Of a stretch of DNA of 8,369 nucleotides, positions 1 through 7,551 are shown piece after piece. Numbering within the stretch: position 1 is the stretch's first letter; each line of letters starts with the position of its first letter. Origin of the DNA: Simkania sp. (lineage in GTDB: Bacteria > Chlamydiota > Chlamydiia > Chlamydiales > Simkaniaceae); NCBI GenBank assembly GCA_028279205.1, contig JANQSR010000003.1, positions 1 through 8,369 of the forward strand, written 5' to 3'. The position numbers were made by a program, and so were the translations under genes. The notes under the pieces are model-generated. The model did not search any database, was not told the origin of the DNA, and saw nothing but the letters and a program-made list of their open reading frames with translations.

Positions 1-1
1 C

Positions 2-1495
2 TCCAATCTAGGCCCCTCCTTTTCGAGCCTTTTTCATTTAACGCGAAATGAAGGAGGGGAGTACATCTGCGATAGAGCTTCTGATCCCCAACTTTTGAAG
101 GAAAATTTCTCTGGTCTCATGCCCGAAAATTTAGATCAGACTGAACGGCTCACTTTGGACTCTTTGAACCGGTTTTTCTACTTTTTTGAGCCGGTTTCAG
201 GGGGGCAAGAGGTGTGGGGAATCCGTTTTTCAAGCAAGGATGTGATGGATAGGTTGAGTGTAGAGAAAGAGGGTGAAAATCAGCTTGTCATTTTTGTGCT
301 CTCAAGTGAAGGAAAGGTGCTTTTGTCAACTAGTTCGGTTTGGCGAGAGGCGGCGGTTCAATTTTTGGAGGGGGAAAGGGTTCCCATTTTTGTGAGTGAG
401 ACGGAGAGAGGGAAAATAGGGGAAATCCCAGATAGCTCTCTACTTATCTGTGTTGCGGTTCCAAAGCGCCCAGGTTTTACTGCCTCTTACTATTTCCTTG
501 CAAAGGTAGGGGTGCTCTTTTTACTCATCTTAGGTTTGGGTGGAGGGTTAACCTATCTGCTAGCACGCCGTTTGAGTCGTCCTCTAAGGAGCCTTTGTTT
601 GACGATGGAGCGTATCCGCTCATCAGATTTAAGTGCGCGTTACCAGATGGATTCAATGGGGTTTGAGATCAACATTGTCGGGGAGATTTTCAACAAGACC
701 ATCTGCTCCTTGATTGATTCCTTTGAGCGGGTTGAAAAAGAGCGACTCGAAAAAGAAGCTTTCAAGCGGGAACTGATGATTGGGCAGGAGGTTCAGTCCT
801 CTATTTTGCCCAAAACGCTTCCCTCCTTTTTGGGGTTAGAGATTGCTAGCTGCTTTATACCCGCCAAAGAGGTGGGGGGGGATTTTTACGATTTTCTCAC
901 CTGTCCAAATGAGCAACAAGAGCGGCTCTTCTTTTCGATTGCTGATACGGCTGGCAAAGGGTTCTCGGCCTGTCTTTATTCTCTGACTCTTCGGAGCCTC
1001 CTGCGTAGTTATGCGCAAATGACCCATCAATTAGACCTGATTATCTCAAAAAGCAATCAGCTTTTTTGTTTGGATGCGGGTGATACAGGAATGTTTGTGA
1101 CTGCCTGGGTTGGGATGTTTGATCAAAAGAAAAAAGAGCTCTATTTCTCAAACTGTGGCCATTTTCCCCCCTATTTGATGCGTGCGGATGGCTCACTTGA
1201 AACCCTCACAACTCGAGGGGCGGCTTTTGGCATTGAGCCATTTGATCCTTTTGAGATTAGAAAGGTGCAACTACGCTCTGGCGATATTCTCCTCCTTTTT
1301 ACCGATGGCATTATTGAAGCGCTCAATGAAAGGGTGGAGATGTTCGGGGAGAAAAGATTGATCAAGCTACTTGAAGATAAAAAAGATTTAAGTGCGCAGC
1401 AGATCGTGGATGGGGTGATCGAAGAGCTCCATTCCTTTACAGGGGGAATTCCTCAATATGACGATCTGACCCTTCTTGTCTTCAAGGTAAGGTGA
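2..1495 (+). CDS. rsbU: RsbU-like PP2C-family serine/threonine phosphatase, membrane sensor type (5' partial)
   Basis: The frame stays open to the left edge, so the gene starts upstream and the TTG at 95 is not its true start. Numbering from that TTG, residues about 1-130 look like the end of an extracytoplasmic sensor domain. Residues about 131-157 form one hydrophobic membrane segment, followed by a HAMP-like stretch (about 158-212) and a short charged helix. The PP2C/SpoIIE domain fills about 228-466 with the acidic metal-binding motifs intact: EVGGDFYD (259-266), ADTAGKG (283-289), NCGHFPP (353-359), LLLFTDG (399-405) and QYDD (454-457). In the RsbU family this domain dephosphorylates an anti-sigma-factor antagonist in a partner-switching pathway; chlamydial RsbU is thought to link a metabolite signal to transcription. 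No partner gene (RsbV/RsbW) is visible here. The downstream methyltransferase overlaps by 4 bases. The family call is firm; the symbol rests on chlamydial gene order. Confidence 0.88.
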   Translation, partial: SNLGPSFSSLFHLTRNEGGEYICDRASDPQLLKENFSGLMPENLDQTERLTLDSLNRFFYFFEPVSGGQEVWGIRFSSKDVMDRLSVEKEGENQLVIFVLSSEGKVLLSTSSVWREAAVQFLEGERVPIFVSETERGKIGEIPDSSLLICVAVPKRPGFTASYYFLAKVGVLFLLILGLGGGLTYLLARRLSRPLRSLCLTMERIRSSDLSARYQMDSMGFEINIVGEIFNKTICSLIDSFERVEKERLEKEAFKRELMIGQEVQSSILPKTLPSFLGLEIASCFIPAKEVGGDFYDFLTCPNEQQERLFFSIADTAGKGFSACLYSLTLRSLLRSYAQMTHQLDLIISKSNQLFCLDAGDTGMFVTAWVGMFDQKKKELYFSNCGHFPPYLMRADGSLETLTTRGAAFGIEPFDPFEIRKVQLRSGDILLLFTDGIIEALNERVEMFGEKRLIKLLEDKKDLSAQQIVDGVIEELHSFTGGIPQYDDLTLLVFKVR

Positions 1496-2238
1496 GTGTG
1501 ACGCATCGAAAAAAGATCACAAGCACGCAGAACCCTCTTGTCAAGCACCTGGTCAAGCTTAGGAAAGATAAGGAGTATCGCTATTCAAAGAGGCTGCTCT
1601 TTGTCGAAGGGGAAAAGCTTCTCAAAGAGGTAAAACTTCCCCTCAAAAGAGTGATTTTAAGAGAGGATAAAACCGGTTTTCTAGAGGCAGAGGAGATCCA
1701 ATACGTTTCAAAAAGCGTTTTTGAAAAAATTTCGGGAGTGAGATCCTCAGAAGGGGTTGCTGGGGAGATTGCCATGCCGAAAGAGGAGAGTCTTGCGGGA
1801 AAAGAGCTCATTTTGGCATTGGATGGTATCAATGATCCGGGGAATTTGGGGACGTTGATCCGCACAGCCTTAGCCCTTGGTGTGGGAGGCATTTTTTTAT
1901 TTCCCTCTTGCGTTGATCCTTACAATGAGAAAGCACTTCGCGCCGCCAAAGGGGCAACATTCAAACTGCCTTTGCAGACAAAACGGCTGGATACGGAAGG
2001 GTTTCACGTCTATGTTGCCTCCCTTAAAGGGGCTCCTGCGACCTCTTTGACTTTCAAAAAGCCAGCCATTCTCATTTTGGGCAATGAGGCGCACGGGGTT
2101 TCGAAAAAAAGAGAGGAGATGGGTCTTTTGGTGACCATTCCGATGAGTGGTGATATTGAATCGCTCAATGTTGCCGTTTCTGGCGCTATTTTAATCCATG
2201 CCATGGCTTTCCCAAAAGAGCGCGTTGGAACCCCTTGA
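1492..2238 (+). CDS. SpoU/TrmH-family RNA 2'-O-methyltransferase
   Basis: This 248-residue protein should transfer a methyl group from S-adenosylmethionine to a ribose 2'-OH in rRNA or tRNA. The N-terminal part (about 8-95) looks like the substrate-binding domain of RlmB/TsnR-type enzymes, with ITSTQNPLVK at 9-18 and LLFVEG at 35-40. The SPOUT catalytic domain shows all three family motifs: NDPGNLGTLIR (114-124, with N114 and R124), ILGNEAHGV (195-203) and IPMSGDIESLNVAVSGAI (216-233, with S224 and N226), which form the trefoil-knot cofactor site. The GTG at 1492 overlaps the TGA of the phosphatase gene (GTGA), implying translational coupling. A second in-frame GTG at 1498 has a slightly better placed AAGG and could be the real start. 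The target nucleotide cannot be told from sequence, so no symbol is given. The end of the operon is probably close by, because a hairpin and a new promoter follow. Confidence 0.9.
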   Translation: MSVTHRKKITSTQNPLVKHLVKLRKDKEYRYSKRLLFVEGEKLLKEVKLPLKRVILREDKTGFLEAEEIQYVSKSVFEKISGVRSSEGVAGEIAMPKEESLAGKELILALDGINDPGNLGTLIRTALALGVGGIFLFPSCVDPYNEKALRAAKGATFKLPLQTKRLDTEGFHVYVASLKGAPATSLTFKKPAILILGNEAHGVSKKREEMGLLVTIPMSGDIESLNVAVSGAILIHAMAFPKERVGTP

Positions 2239-2266
2239 AAGCAGATTGATTTTAAGTTGCTTTTTT
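2238..2266 (+). terminator. Weak candidate terminator after the methyltransferase gene
   Basis: AAAGCA (2238-2243) pairs with TGCTTT (2258-2263), with two further T-A pairs inside (2246-2247 with 2254-2255) after a mismatch, and the T run continues to 2266. The stem is short and AT-rich and shares part of its T tract, so termination may be partial. A new promoter directly downstream fits an operon boundary here. Confidence 0.35.
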
Positions 2267-2280
2267 CTGACTCGGGTCGA

Positions 2281-2309
2281 TTTACAAAAAAAAAACAAGA
2301 GCATACAAT
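2281..2309 (+). promoter_or_regulatory. Sigma70/sigma66-type promoter upstream of the 83-residue ORF and eno
   Basis: TTTACA (2281-2286, 5 of 6 to TTGACA) and TACAAT (2304-2309, 5 of 6 to TATAAT) are separated by exactly 17 bases. The spacer is very A-rich, as is common in chlamydial promoters. Transcription would begin near 2316, about 36 bases before the ATG at 2352. It is the best plus-strand promoter I see between the methyltransferase gene and enolase, so it may also drive eno. Confidence 0.6.
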
Positions 2310-2351
2310 CCAGTTTTGTCAAAGTTTACCTTAAAAACATAGGAGAGAGAG

Positions 2352-2603
2352 ATGGTTCCGGGATTTTCACCTCAAACAATGATACAGATAAATCGGCCGT
2401 TACTCTCCGATGGAGTGTCGGGCATCCTTGCAACCAAGGTTCATCAAGTGGCGTTAAGCTCTTTAAAACGGAAAGAGGGTTCTCTTCATCTGCCTTTTAA
2501 TGCAGGGTTGCCTCTCCGATCATTGCAGGTGATGAGCAGTGAAAAGTCTGCCCTTTTTGAAACCGGGCGCCTTTCGATGATGATCCGTGGCATCAGACAT
2601 TAA
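2352..2603 (+). CDS. Hypothetical protein, 83 residues
   Basis: I do not recognise this protein. Support for a real gene is local: a strong ribosome site AGGAG (2341-2345) lies 6 bases before the ATG, a near-consensus promoter lies just upstream, and the frame fills most of the gap between the methyltransferase gene and enolase, on the same strand as both. The product has no signal peptide, no clear membrane segment and no cysteine. It is basic, with a serine- and leucine-rich middle (around residues 35-60), and ends in an arginine/histidine-rich tail. Part of an overlapping frame (2198-2500) is also open, but that frame starts inside the methyltransferase gene and has no ribosome site, so I take it as a shadow. 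Enolase follows after 39 bases, so the two are probably on one transcript. No function is proposed. Confidence 0.5.
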   Translation: MVPGFSPQTMIQINRPLLSDGVSGILATKVHQVALSSLKRKEGSLHLPFNAGLPLRSLQVMSSEKSALFETGRLSMMIRGIRH

Positions 2604-2642
2604 AAAACATGCGGGAGCTTTCATCCCCTTTAGGGAAGATGG

Positions 2643-3914
2643 ATGAGCAAGATAAAGAAGATTCATGCCAGAGAGATCCTTGATTCAAGGGGTAATCCCA
2701 CACTTGAAGTAGAGGTCTTGGTTGAAGGGGGGATTATTGGCAAGTCTTGCGTTCCCTCTGGCTCCTCTAAAGGGGCACACGAAGCTTTTGAGATCCGCGA
2801 CAGGGATCTAGAGCGCTACGATGGGAAAGGGGTGAAAAAGGCGGTTCAGAATGTGATTGGTCCTCTAAACCGTCTGCTCGAAGGGCATTCGGTTTTTGAT
2901 CAGACGGGAATCGATCTTGCCATGATCAATGAGGATCATACGGAGAATAAATCCTCTTTGGGTGGCAATGCCATTTTGGGAGTCTCTTTGGCTGTAGCGC
3001 GTGCGGGTGCAATGGTCAATCAAGAGCCGCTCTATCGGTACATTGGGGGTGCTCATACCACTCACTTGCCCAAGCCGCTGATGAATATCATTAATGGGGG
3101 CGTGCATGCAGACAACTCGCTCGAATTTCAAGAGTTTATGATCTGCCCTTTTGCGGCTCCGACCTTTGGTGAAGCGCTTCGTTGGGGCTCTGAGATATTT
3201 CACACGTTAAAAAAACTTCTTCGAAAAGGGGGGCATTCCACATCAGTGGGTGATGAAGGGGGGTTTGCTCCAAACTTAGAATCGGAGGAGCAGGCACTTG
3301 AGTTGATCATCCAAGCGATTGAAACAGCTGGCTACCGAGTGAGCAAGGATATTAGCTTGGCTCTCGATTGCGCAGCCTCTGAATTTTTCGAAGAGGGGAC
3401 CTACATTGAGAAAAAAAAGCGCGCTGCTGCCCGAGATTATCAGAAGAGAACAGCTGAAGAGCAGATTGCCCACTTGGAGCGTCTCTCTTCTGACTATCCG
3501 ATTACCCTTATCGAGGATGGGCTAGATGAAAATGATTGGACTGGGTGGGAAAAGCTGACCGAAAAGCTCGGCTCAAAGGTTCAGATTGTGGGAGATGACC
3601 TGTTTGTTACAAATGTAAAATTTCTCCAAAAGGGGATTGATCGGAGAGTGGCAAATAGCATTCTTATCAAAACCAATCAGATTGGAACATTGACGGAGAC
3701 GCTTGAGACGATTGAACTTGCCAAAAAGCATAATTACAAGATAGTCATTTCTCATCGCTCGGGTGAGACCGAGGATCCTTTCATTGCTGATTTGAGTGTA
3801 GCAACGCTTGCGTGTCAGATCAAAACAGGGTCACTCTCTCGCTCCGAGCGGATTGCAAAGTACAACCGTCTTCTCGTGATAGAAGAGGAGCTCGGCTCCG
3901 CTGCCAAATATTGA
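2643..3914 (+). CDS. eno: Enolase (2-phosphoglycerate dehydratase)
   Basis: This 423-residue protein has the usual bacterial enolase length. It interconverts 2-phosphoglycerate and phosphoenolpyruvate in glycolysis and gluconeogenesis, as a Mg-dependent cytoplasmic dimer. The N-terminal domain holds the flexible loop region around SGSSKGAHE (39-47). The barrel shows the catalytic pair E205 (DEGGFAP, 204-210) and K343 (LIKTNQIGT, 341-349), the metal ligands D242, E291 (IEDG) and D318 (VGDDLF), and the phosphate-binding HRSGETED stretch (371-378), with K394 beyond it. The start is set by AGGGA (2632-2636), 6 bases before ATG 2643; an out-of-frame ATG at 2639 opens only a 14-codon frame and lies too close to the ribosome site. 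No convincing terminator follows, so read-through into the 128-residue gene is likely. Confidence 0.97.
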   Translation: MSKIKKIHAREILDSRGNPTLEVEVLVEGGIIGKSCVPSGSSKGAHEAFEIRDRDLERYDGKGVKKAVQNVIGPLNRLLEGHSVFDQTGIDLAMINEDHTENKSSLGGNAILGVSLAVARAGAMVNQEPLYRYIGGAHTTHLPKPLMNIINGGVHADNSLEFQEFMICPFAAPTFGEALRWGSEIFHTLKKLLRKGGHSTSVGDEGGFAPNLESEEQALELIIQAIETAGYRVSKDISLALDCAASEFFEEGTYIEKKKRAAARDYQKRTAEEQIAHLERLSSDYPITLIEDGLDENDWTGWEKLTEKLGSKVQIVGDDLFVTNVKFLQKGIDRRVANSILIKTNQIGTLTETLETIELAKKHNYKIVISHRSGETEDPFIADLSVATLACQIKTGSLSRSERIAKYNRLLVIEEELGSAAKY

Positions 3915-3992
3915 TTTCTGGTTTTAGGATTGATTGCAAAAAAAGCACTCTAAGGGTATGGAAAAGCTAAAACAGGATCAAAAAAGGGATCT

Positions 3993-4379
3993 ATGCACCA
4001 CTGCGTGGCTATTTTCGGTGAAGCGGAAAAGGGGAGTTTCTCAACTCCCCTCTTTATTGACTCAGTTGAAAAACTCAATCAAAGTTTAGGGATTGCCTCT
4101 CGCAATAGCTGTGGTCTCTTTTTTGCAATACAATTTTTAAGTTACCACTACCCCCTCATCTACCTGCGTGTGAGAGAGGAGGGGTTTAACCCAAAAGATT
4201 ACTTTGATGGGATGAAACAGCTCTTGAGCAAGAGCCAAAAACGCAAAATCTCTGCTGTCAGTTTGCCTGGTGTGGGAGATGTCGAAATCATCAATGCGAT
4301 CTTGACGATGTGCAAAAAGTGTCGCTCTATCCTGCTAACAACAGAGAAAGATTTTTATGACTACATCACCACGAGGTGA
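3993..4379 (+). CDS. Conserved-looking hypothetical protein, 128 residues (possible CT602-family)
   Basis: The function is unknown. From its place directly convergent with the peroxiredoxin gene and its size, I infer it is the counterpart of the small hypothetical protein next to the peroxiredoxin in Chlamydia (CT602 as I recall); I cannot align the two here. The protein looks globular and soluble. It opens with a hydrophobic strand, VAIFGEAEKG (about 5-14), and has a likely helix with two lysine-rich stretches (about 74-86). Its C-terminal half alternates strand and helix: ISAVSLPGVGDVEI (about 86-99), then ILLTTEKDFYDYI (about 113-125). Five cysteines are present, two as C-x-x-C (KKCRS preceded by MC at about 107-110), which may be structural. 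AGGGA (3985-3989) lies only 3 bases before the ATG, so initiation may be modest. The gene is 78 bases after eno and probably co-transcribed with it. Confidence 0.72.
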   Translation: MHHCVAIFGEAEKGSFSTPLFIDSVEKLNQSLGIASRNSCGLFFAIQFLSYHYPLIYLRVREEGFNPKDYFDGMKQLLSKSQKRKISAVSLPGVGDVEIINAILTMCKKCRSILLTTEKDFYDYITTR

Positions 4380-4397
4380 CTTGGATCAAGCTCACCT
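4374..4397. terminator. Hairpin shared by two convergent stop codons
   Basis: AGGTGACTTG (4374-4383) pairs with CAAG plus TCACCT (4387-4397) across a GAT loop, with one bulged C at 4391. The stem contains the TGA of the plus-strand gene (4377-4379) and the reverse-complement TGA of the peroxiredoxin gene (4392-4394). No T run follows on either strand, so it may protect or pause both transcripts rather than act as a classic intrinsic terminator. Confidence 0.45.
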
Positions 4398-4976
4398 AAA
4401 ATAGTTGACGAGCCCTTCCTGGGTTGGTTTCATCGATTTCTCCCCCTCTTTCCAGTTGGCTGGGCAGACATCTCCATGTTTTTCGTGAAAAATCAAGGCA
4501 TCGAGCATGCGAAGAGCCTCCTCAACAGAGCGTCCGAGCGGAAAATCGTTGATGAGTTGGTGTCTGACAACCCCTCGCGGATCGATGAGAAAAAGAGCGC
4601 GAAAAGAGATTCCCTCAAGCTCATTTAAGATCGCATAACTTCTTGAAACTCGTTTCTTTATGTCTGAGATAATCGGGTAGGTGACCCCTTCGATTCCCCC
4701 CTCCTCTTTGGGGGTGCTTAGCCATTTGAGATGGGAGAAATGGCTATCGACTGAGCAGCCGATGATCTCTGCTTGCCGCTTCTTGAACTCATTAAGCTTT
4801 TCCTGAAACGCATGTAGCTCTGTTGGGCAAACAAATGTAAAATTTAATGGGTAGAAAAAGAGAATGACATACTTTCCCGAGAACAGATCAAGGGAAAAAT
4901 TTTCAATGACACGCCCATCAGCGACTGCTTTCTCTTGAAAATAGGGGGCTTTTTTACCGACTAACAATCCATCCAT
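4392..4976 (-). CDS. ahpC: Typical 2-Cys peroxiredoxin (AhpC/Tsa family)
   Basis: This 194-residue thiol peroxidase reduces hydrogen peroxide and organic hydroperoxides in the cytoplasm. The active-site motif P43-x3-T47-x2-C50 (PLNFTFVCPTE) carries the peroxidatic cysteine; R126 (FRALFLID) is the conserved arginine near it; C171 in DVCPANW is the C-terminal resolving cysteine. Length and layout match the AhpC/Prx1 subfamily. The open frame reaches upstream to a TTG at 5018, but ATG 4976 is the true start, because GGAGG (4982-4986 on the other strand) lies 5 bases before it and family homology begins there. No AhpF-like reductase is nearby, so the electron donor is probably thioredoxin; this is inferred. 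The gene lies downstream of tRNA-Arg, groEL and groES on the same strand; I see no clear promoter in the 102 bases between tRNA and ATG. The position matches the Tsa gene in Chlamydia. Confidence 0.94.
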   Translation of the reverse strand: MDGLLVGKKAPYFQEKAVADGRVIENFSLDLFSGKYVILFFYPLNFTFVCPTELHAFQEKLNEFKKRQAEIIGCSVDSHFSHLKWLSTPKEEGGIEGVTYPIISDIKKRVSRSYAILNELEGISFRALFLIDPRGVVRHQLINDFPLGRSVEEALRMLDALIFHEKHGDVCPANWKEGEKSMKPTQEGLVNYFR

Positions 4977-5078
4977 GAGAACCTCCATTGGGTTTAGAAT
5001 TAGAGAGGATAGTAACAAAAACAGAGTTTATGCGACTAGGATTTTCAAAAAGGGTAGAAAAAGGTGTATGGCATCGAT

Positions 5079-5152
5079 CGCACCGGAGAGGATTTGAACC
5101 TCTAACCTCCTGGTCCGTAGCCAGGTACTCTATCCAATTGAGCTACCGGTGC
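5079..5152 (-). tRNA. tRNA-Arg (anticodon ACG)
   Basis: On the minus strand this is a full 74-base cloverleaf. The 7-bp acceptor stem GCACCGG/CCGGTGC is followed by TA, a D arm opening GCTC with a GG-containing loop, the anticodon stem CCTGG/CCAGG around loop CTACGGA (anticodon ACG), a 5-base variable loop, and the T arm AGAGG-TTCAAAT-CCTCT. The discriminator base is G (5079). CCA is not encoded and must be added. With A34 modified to inosine by TadA, ACG reads CGU, CGC and CGA codons. It lies 47 bases after the groEL stop and 102 bases before the peroxiredoxin start on the same strand, so it may be processed from a longer stress-operon transcript. Confidence 0.97.
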
Positions 5153-5193
5153 AAAAAAAGATTCGACTGAGTAAATCCCTTGGGTTGCCAAGG
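5153..5193 (-). terminator. Hairpin plus T run between groEL and tRNA-Arg
   Basis: A perfect 6-bp stem CCTTGG/CCAAGG with a 4-base loop (5178-5193) lies 7 bases after the groEL stop. A run of seven T on the minus strand (5153-5159) lies 18 bases further on, directly before the tRNA. The gap is too long for one classic terminator; a weak GATT/AATC pairing stands between them. The same stretch contains TTGGCA and TCGAAT, 19 bases apart, which could instead be a poor tRNA promoter. Confidence 0.35.
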
Positions 5194-5199
5194 CTTGAT

Positions 5200-6867
<1,668 letters not shown>

Positions 6868-7155
6868 CTATTCAATGACGATCAAAAGGTCATCTTCTGA
6901 GATGATGAGGTGATCCTCGTCAACCTCTGTTCCAGAAAACGCTCCGAAAAGCACGCGATCCCCTTTTTGAACCTCTAGGGGGGTGAACGTTCCATCTTTT
7001 TCCAAAGTGCCAGGTCCGACGGCGATCACTTCGCCCTCTTTGGATTTCTCTTTTGAAGAATCGGGGATCAAAATTCCCCCTTTTGATGCGGGAATTTCTG
7101 AGCGTTTGACAAGAGCCCGTTTTCCGAGTGGTTTTATCTTTTCTGGTGATATCAT
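6868..7155 (-). CDS. groES: Co-chaperonin GroES (Hsp10)
   Basis: This 95-residue protein has the family length. It forms the heptameric lid of the GroEL chamber. KPLGKRALVKR (about 7-17) is the N-terminal strand signature. Residues about 20-34 are the mobile loop, whose GGILIPD contains the hydrophobic tripeptide that docks on GroEL. EGEVIAVGPG (about 40-49) and GDRVLFG (about 65-71) are the barrel core, and the acidic end IISEDDLLIVIE is typical. The frame is open upstream to 7218, but ATG 7155 is the start, because GGAGG (7165-7169) lies 9 bases before it and homology begins just after. An in-frame ATG at 7184 would add residues without homology. It is the first gene of the groES-groEL unit, under the promoter at 7189-7218. 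Confidence 0.95.
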   Translation of the reverse strand: MISPEKIKPLGKRALVKRSEIPASKGGILIPDSSKEKSKEGEVIAVGPGTLEKDGTFTPLEVQKGDRVLFGAFSGTEVDEDHLIISEDDLLIVIE

Positions 7156-7168
7156 ATGTGTGAACCTC

Positions 7169-7184
7169 CAATGTTTTGACATTG
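7169..7184 (-). promoter_or_regulatory. Inverted repeat in the groES leader, touching the ribosome site
   Basis: CAATGT and ACATTG form a perfect 6-bp stem around a 4-base loop. On the minus strand it covers the predicted transcript start and ends at the first G of the GGAGG ribosome site. It could be a small operator or a 5' mRNA hairpin affecting translation or stability. Its arms do not match the CIRCE consensus (TTAGCACTC/GAGTGCTAA). Confidence 0.4.
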
Positions 7185-7188
7185 CGAG

Positions 7189-7218
7189 ATGGTAATTCCT
7201 TTTTCCCGTTTTTGTCAA
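7189..7218 (-). promoter_or_regulatory. Promoter of groES-groEL
   Basis: Reading the minus strand, a perfect TTGACA (7213-7218) is followed by an 18-base spacer and TACCAT (7189-7194, 4 of 6 to TATAAT). Transcription would begin near 7182, giving a leader of about 27 bases. The strong -35 and imperfect -10 suit a regulated housekeeping-sigma promoter. No CIRCE operator for HrcA is visible around it. Confidence 0.6.
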
Positions 7219-7253
7219 GAAGAAGAGATTAGAGCTAGCAGTCTGAAGTTTGT

Positions 7254-7273
7254 TTTTCCAATCTTTTCCAATT
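7254..7273 (+). repeat. Tandem 10-bp direct repeat in the divergent intergenic region
   Basis: TTTTCCAATC (7254-7263) is followed directly by TTTTCCAATT (7264-7273), identical in 9 of 10 positions and one helical turn apart. The first copy overlaps the predicted -35 of the plus-strand promoter and the second lies in its spacer, which fits a binding site for a regulator. Confidence 0.5.
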
Positions 7274-7283
7274 AGGTTATGAT
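7255..7283 (+). promoter_or_regulatory. Promoter of the small TGA-split ORF
   Basis: TTTCCA (7255-7260, 4 of 6) and TATGAT (7278-7283, 5 of 6) are spaced by 17 bases. Transcription would begin near 7290, about 40 bases before the ATG at 7330. It is divergent from the groES promoter. Confidence 0.45.
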
Positions 7284-7329
7284 AGATATCGAAAAAATTA
7301 ATTTAAACTATTTCTAAGTGAGGCCGCCA

Positions 7330-7410
7330 ATGTCAAATAGAATCAGTTACGAAGAATCAAGGTATCTTCGGCCTATAGGCATTGGATTCGGTGCAATAGC
7401 GGCGGATTGA
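7330..7410 (+). CDS. Small ORF, 26 residues, ending in a TGA that splits a longer frame
   Basis: I do not recognise this peptide. ATG 7330 is preceded at 6 bases by AAGTGAGG (7316-7323), one base off a perfect ribosome site, and by a plausible promoter. The peptide starts MSNRISYEESRYLRP, runs through a glycine/alanine-rich stretch and stops at TGA 7408-7410. The same frame then stays open to 7551, so this may be the first half of a broken or recoded ~73-residue protein rather than a separate peptide. UGA ends several other genes here, so read-through is not expected by default. The start codon lies in a potential stem (7327-7332 with 7380-7385), which could limit initiation. Confidence 0.4.
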   Translation: MSNRISYEESRYLRPIGIGFGAIAAD

Positions 7411-7413
7411 GCA

Positions 7414-7551
7414 ATGAGAGCGAAAGTAGCCATGAAACGACTCGGAATGAACAAAACAATTTGGGGTGAGATAGTGATTCAAGCAACAAAGTTCTCATTC
7501 ATGTTTGCATCGGTCGCACTGATGGCAGAACAATCAGAAGAGGGGTGGTAA
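7414..7551 (+). CDS. Small ORF, 45 residues, in frame with and just after the 26-residue ORF
   Basis: I do not recognise this protein. ATG 7414 lies 3 bases after the TGA of the previous ORF, in the same frame; a GGCGGA (7401-7406) 7 bases upstream could allow re-initiation. The product begins with a basic, methionine-rich helix-like part (residues 1-14, with MKRLGMNK at 7-14), then has a hydrophobic or amphipathic stretch (about 20-37, including FSFMFASVALM), and ends with an acidic tail, QSEEGW. That would suit a small membrane-associated protein or the second half of a protein disrupted by the TGA. It ends at TAA 7549-7551, about 78 bases before the facing gene. Whether it is translated cannot be told from sequence. 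Confidence 0.4.
   Translation: MRAKVAMKRLGMNKTIWGEIVIQATKFSFMFASVALMAEQSEEGW

Noticed and set aside
95..97. TTG as the start of the phosphatase gene
   Set aside because: The same frame is open from base 2 with no stop, and the family has a longer N-terminal sensor part, so the gene continues off the left edge.
2426..2439. CCTTG-CAAC-CAAGG hairpin, similar to the CCTTGG-CAAC-CCAAGG hairpin after groEL on the minus strand
   Set aside because: It is short, lies inside an ORF and has no T run; the similarity to the other hairpin is probably chance.
2198..2500. 100-residue plus-strand ORF overlapping the end of the methyltransferase gene
   Set aside because: It begins inside the methyltransferase catalytic domain, has no ribosome site and overlaps a better-supported ORF.
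7219..7329. CIRCE operator upstream of groES
   Set aside because: No pair of TTAGCACTC/GAGTGCTAA-like arms at 9-base spacing is present; the TTAGAGCTA at 7229-7237 lacks a partner arm.
7408..7450. Selenocysteine at the in-frame TGA
   Set aside because: I see no clear stem-loop of bacterial SECIS type just downstream, and UGA is the common stop in this window; Chlamydiae are not known to me as selenoprotein users.
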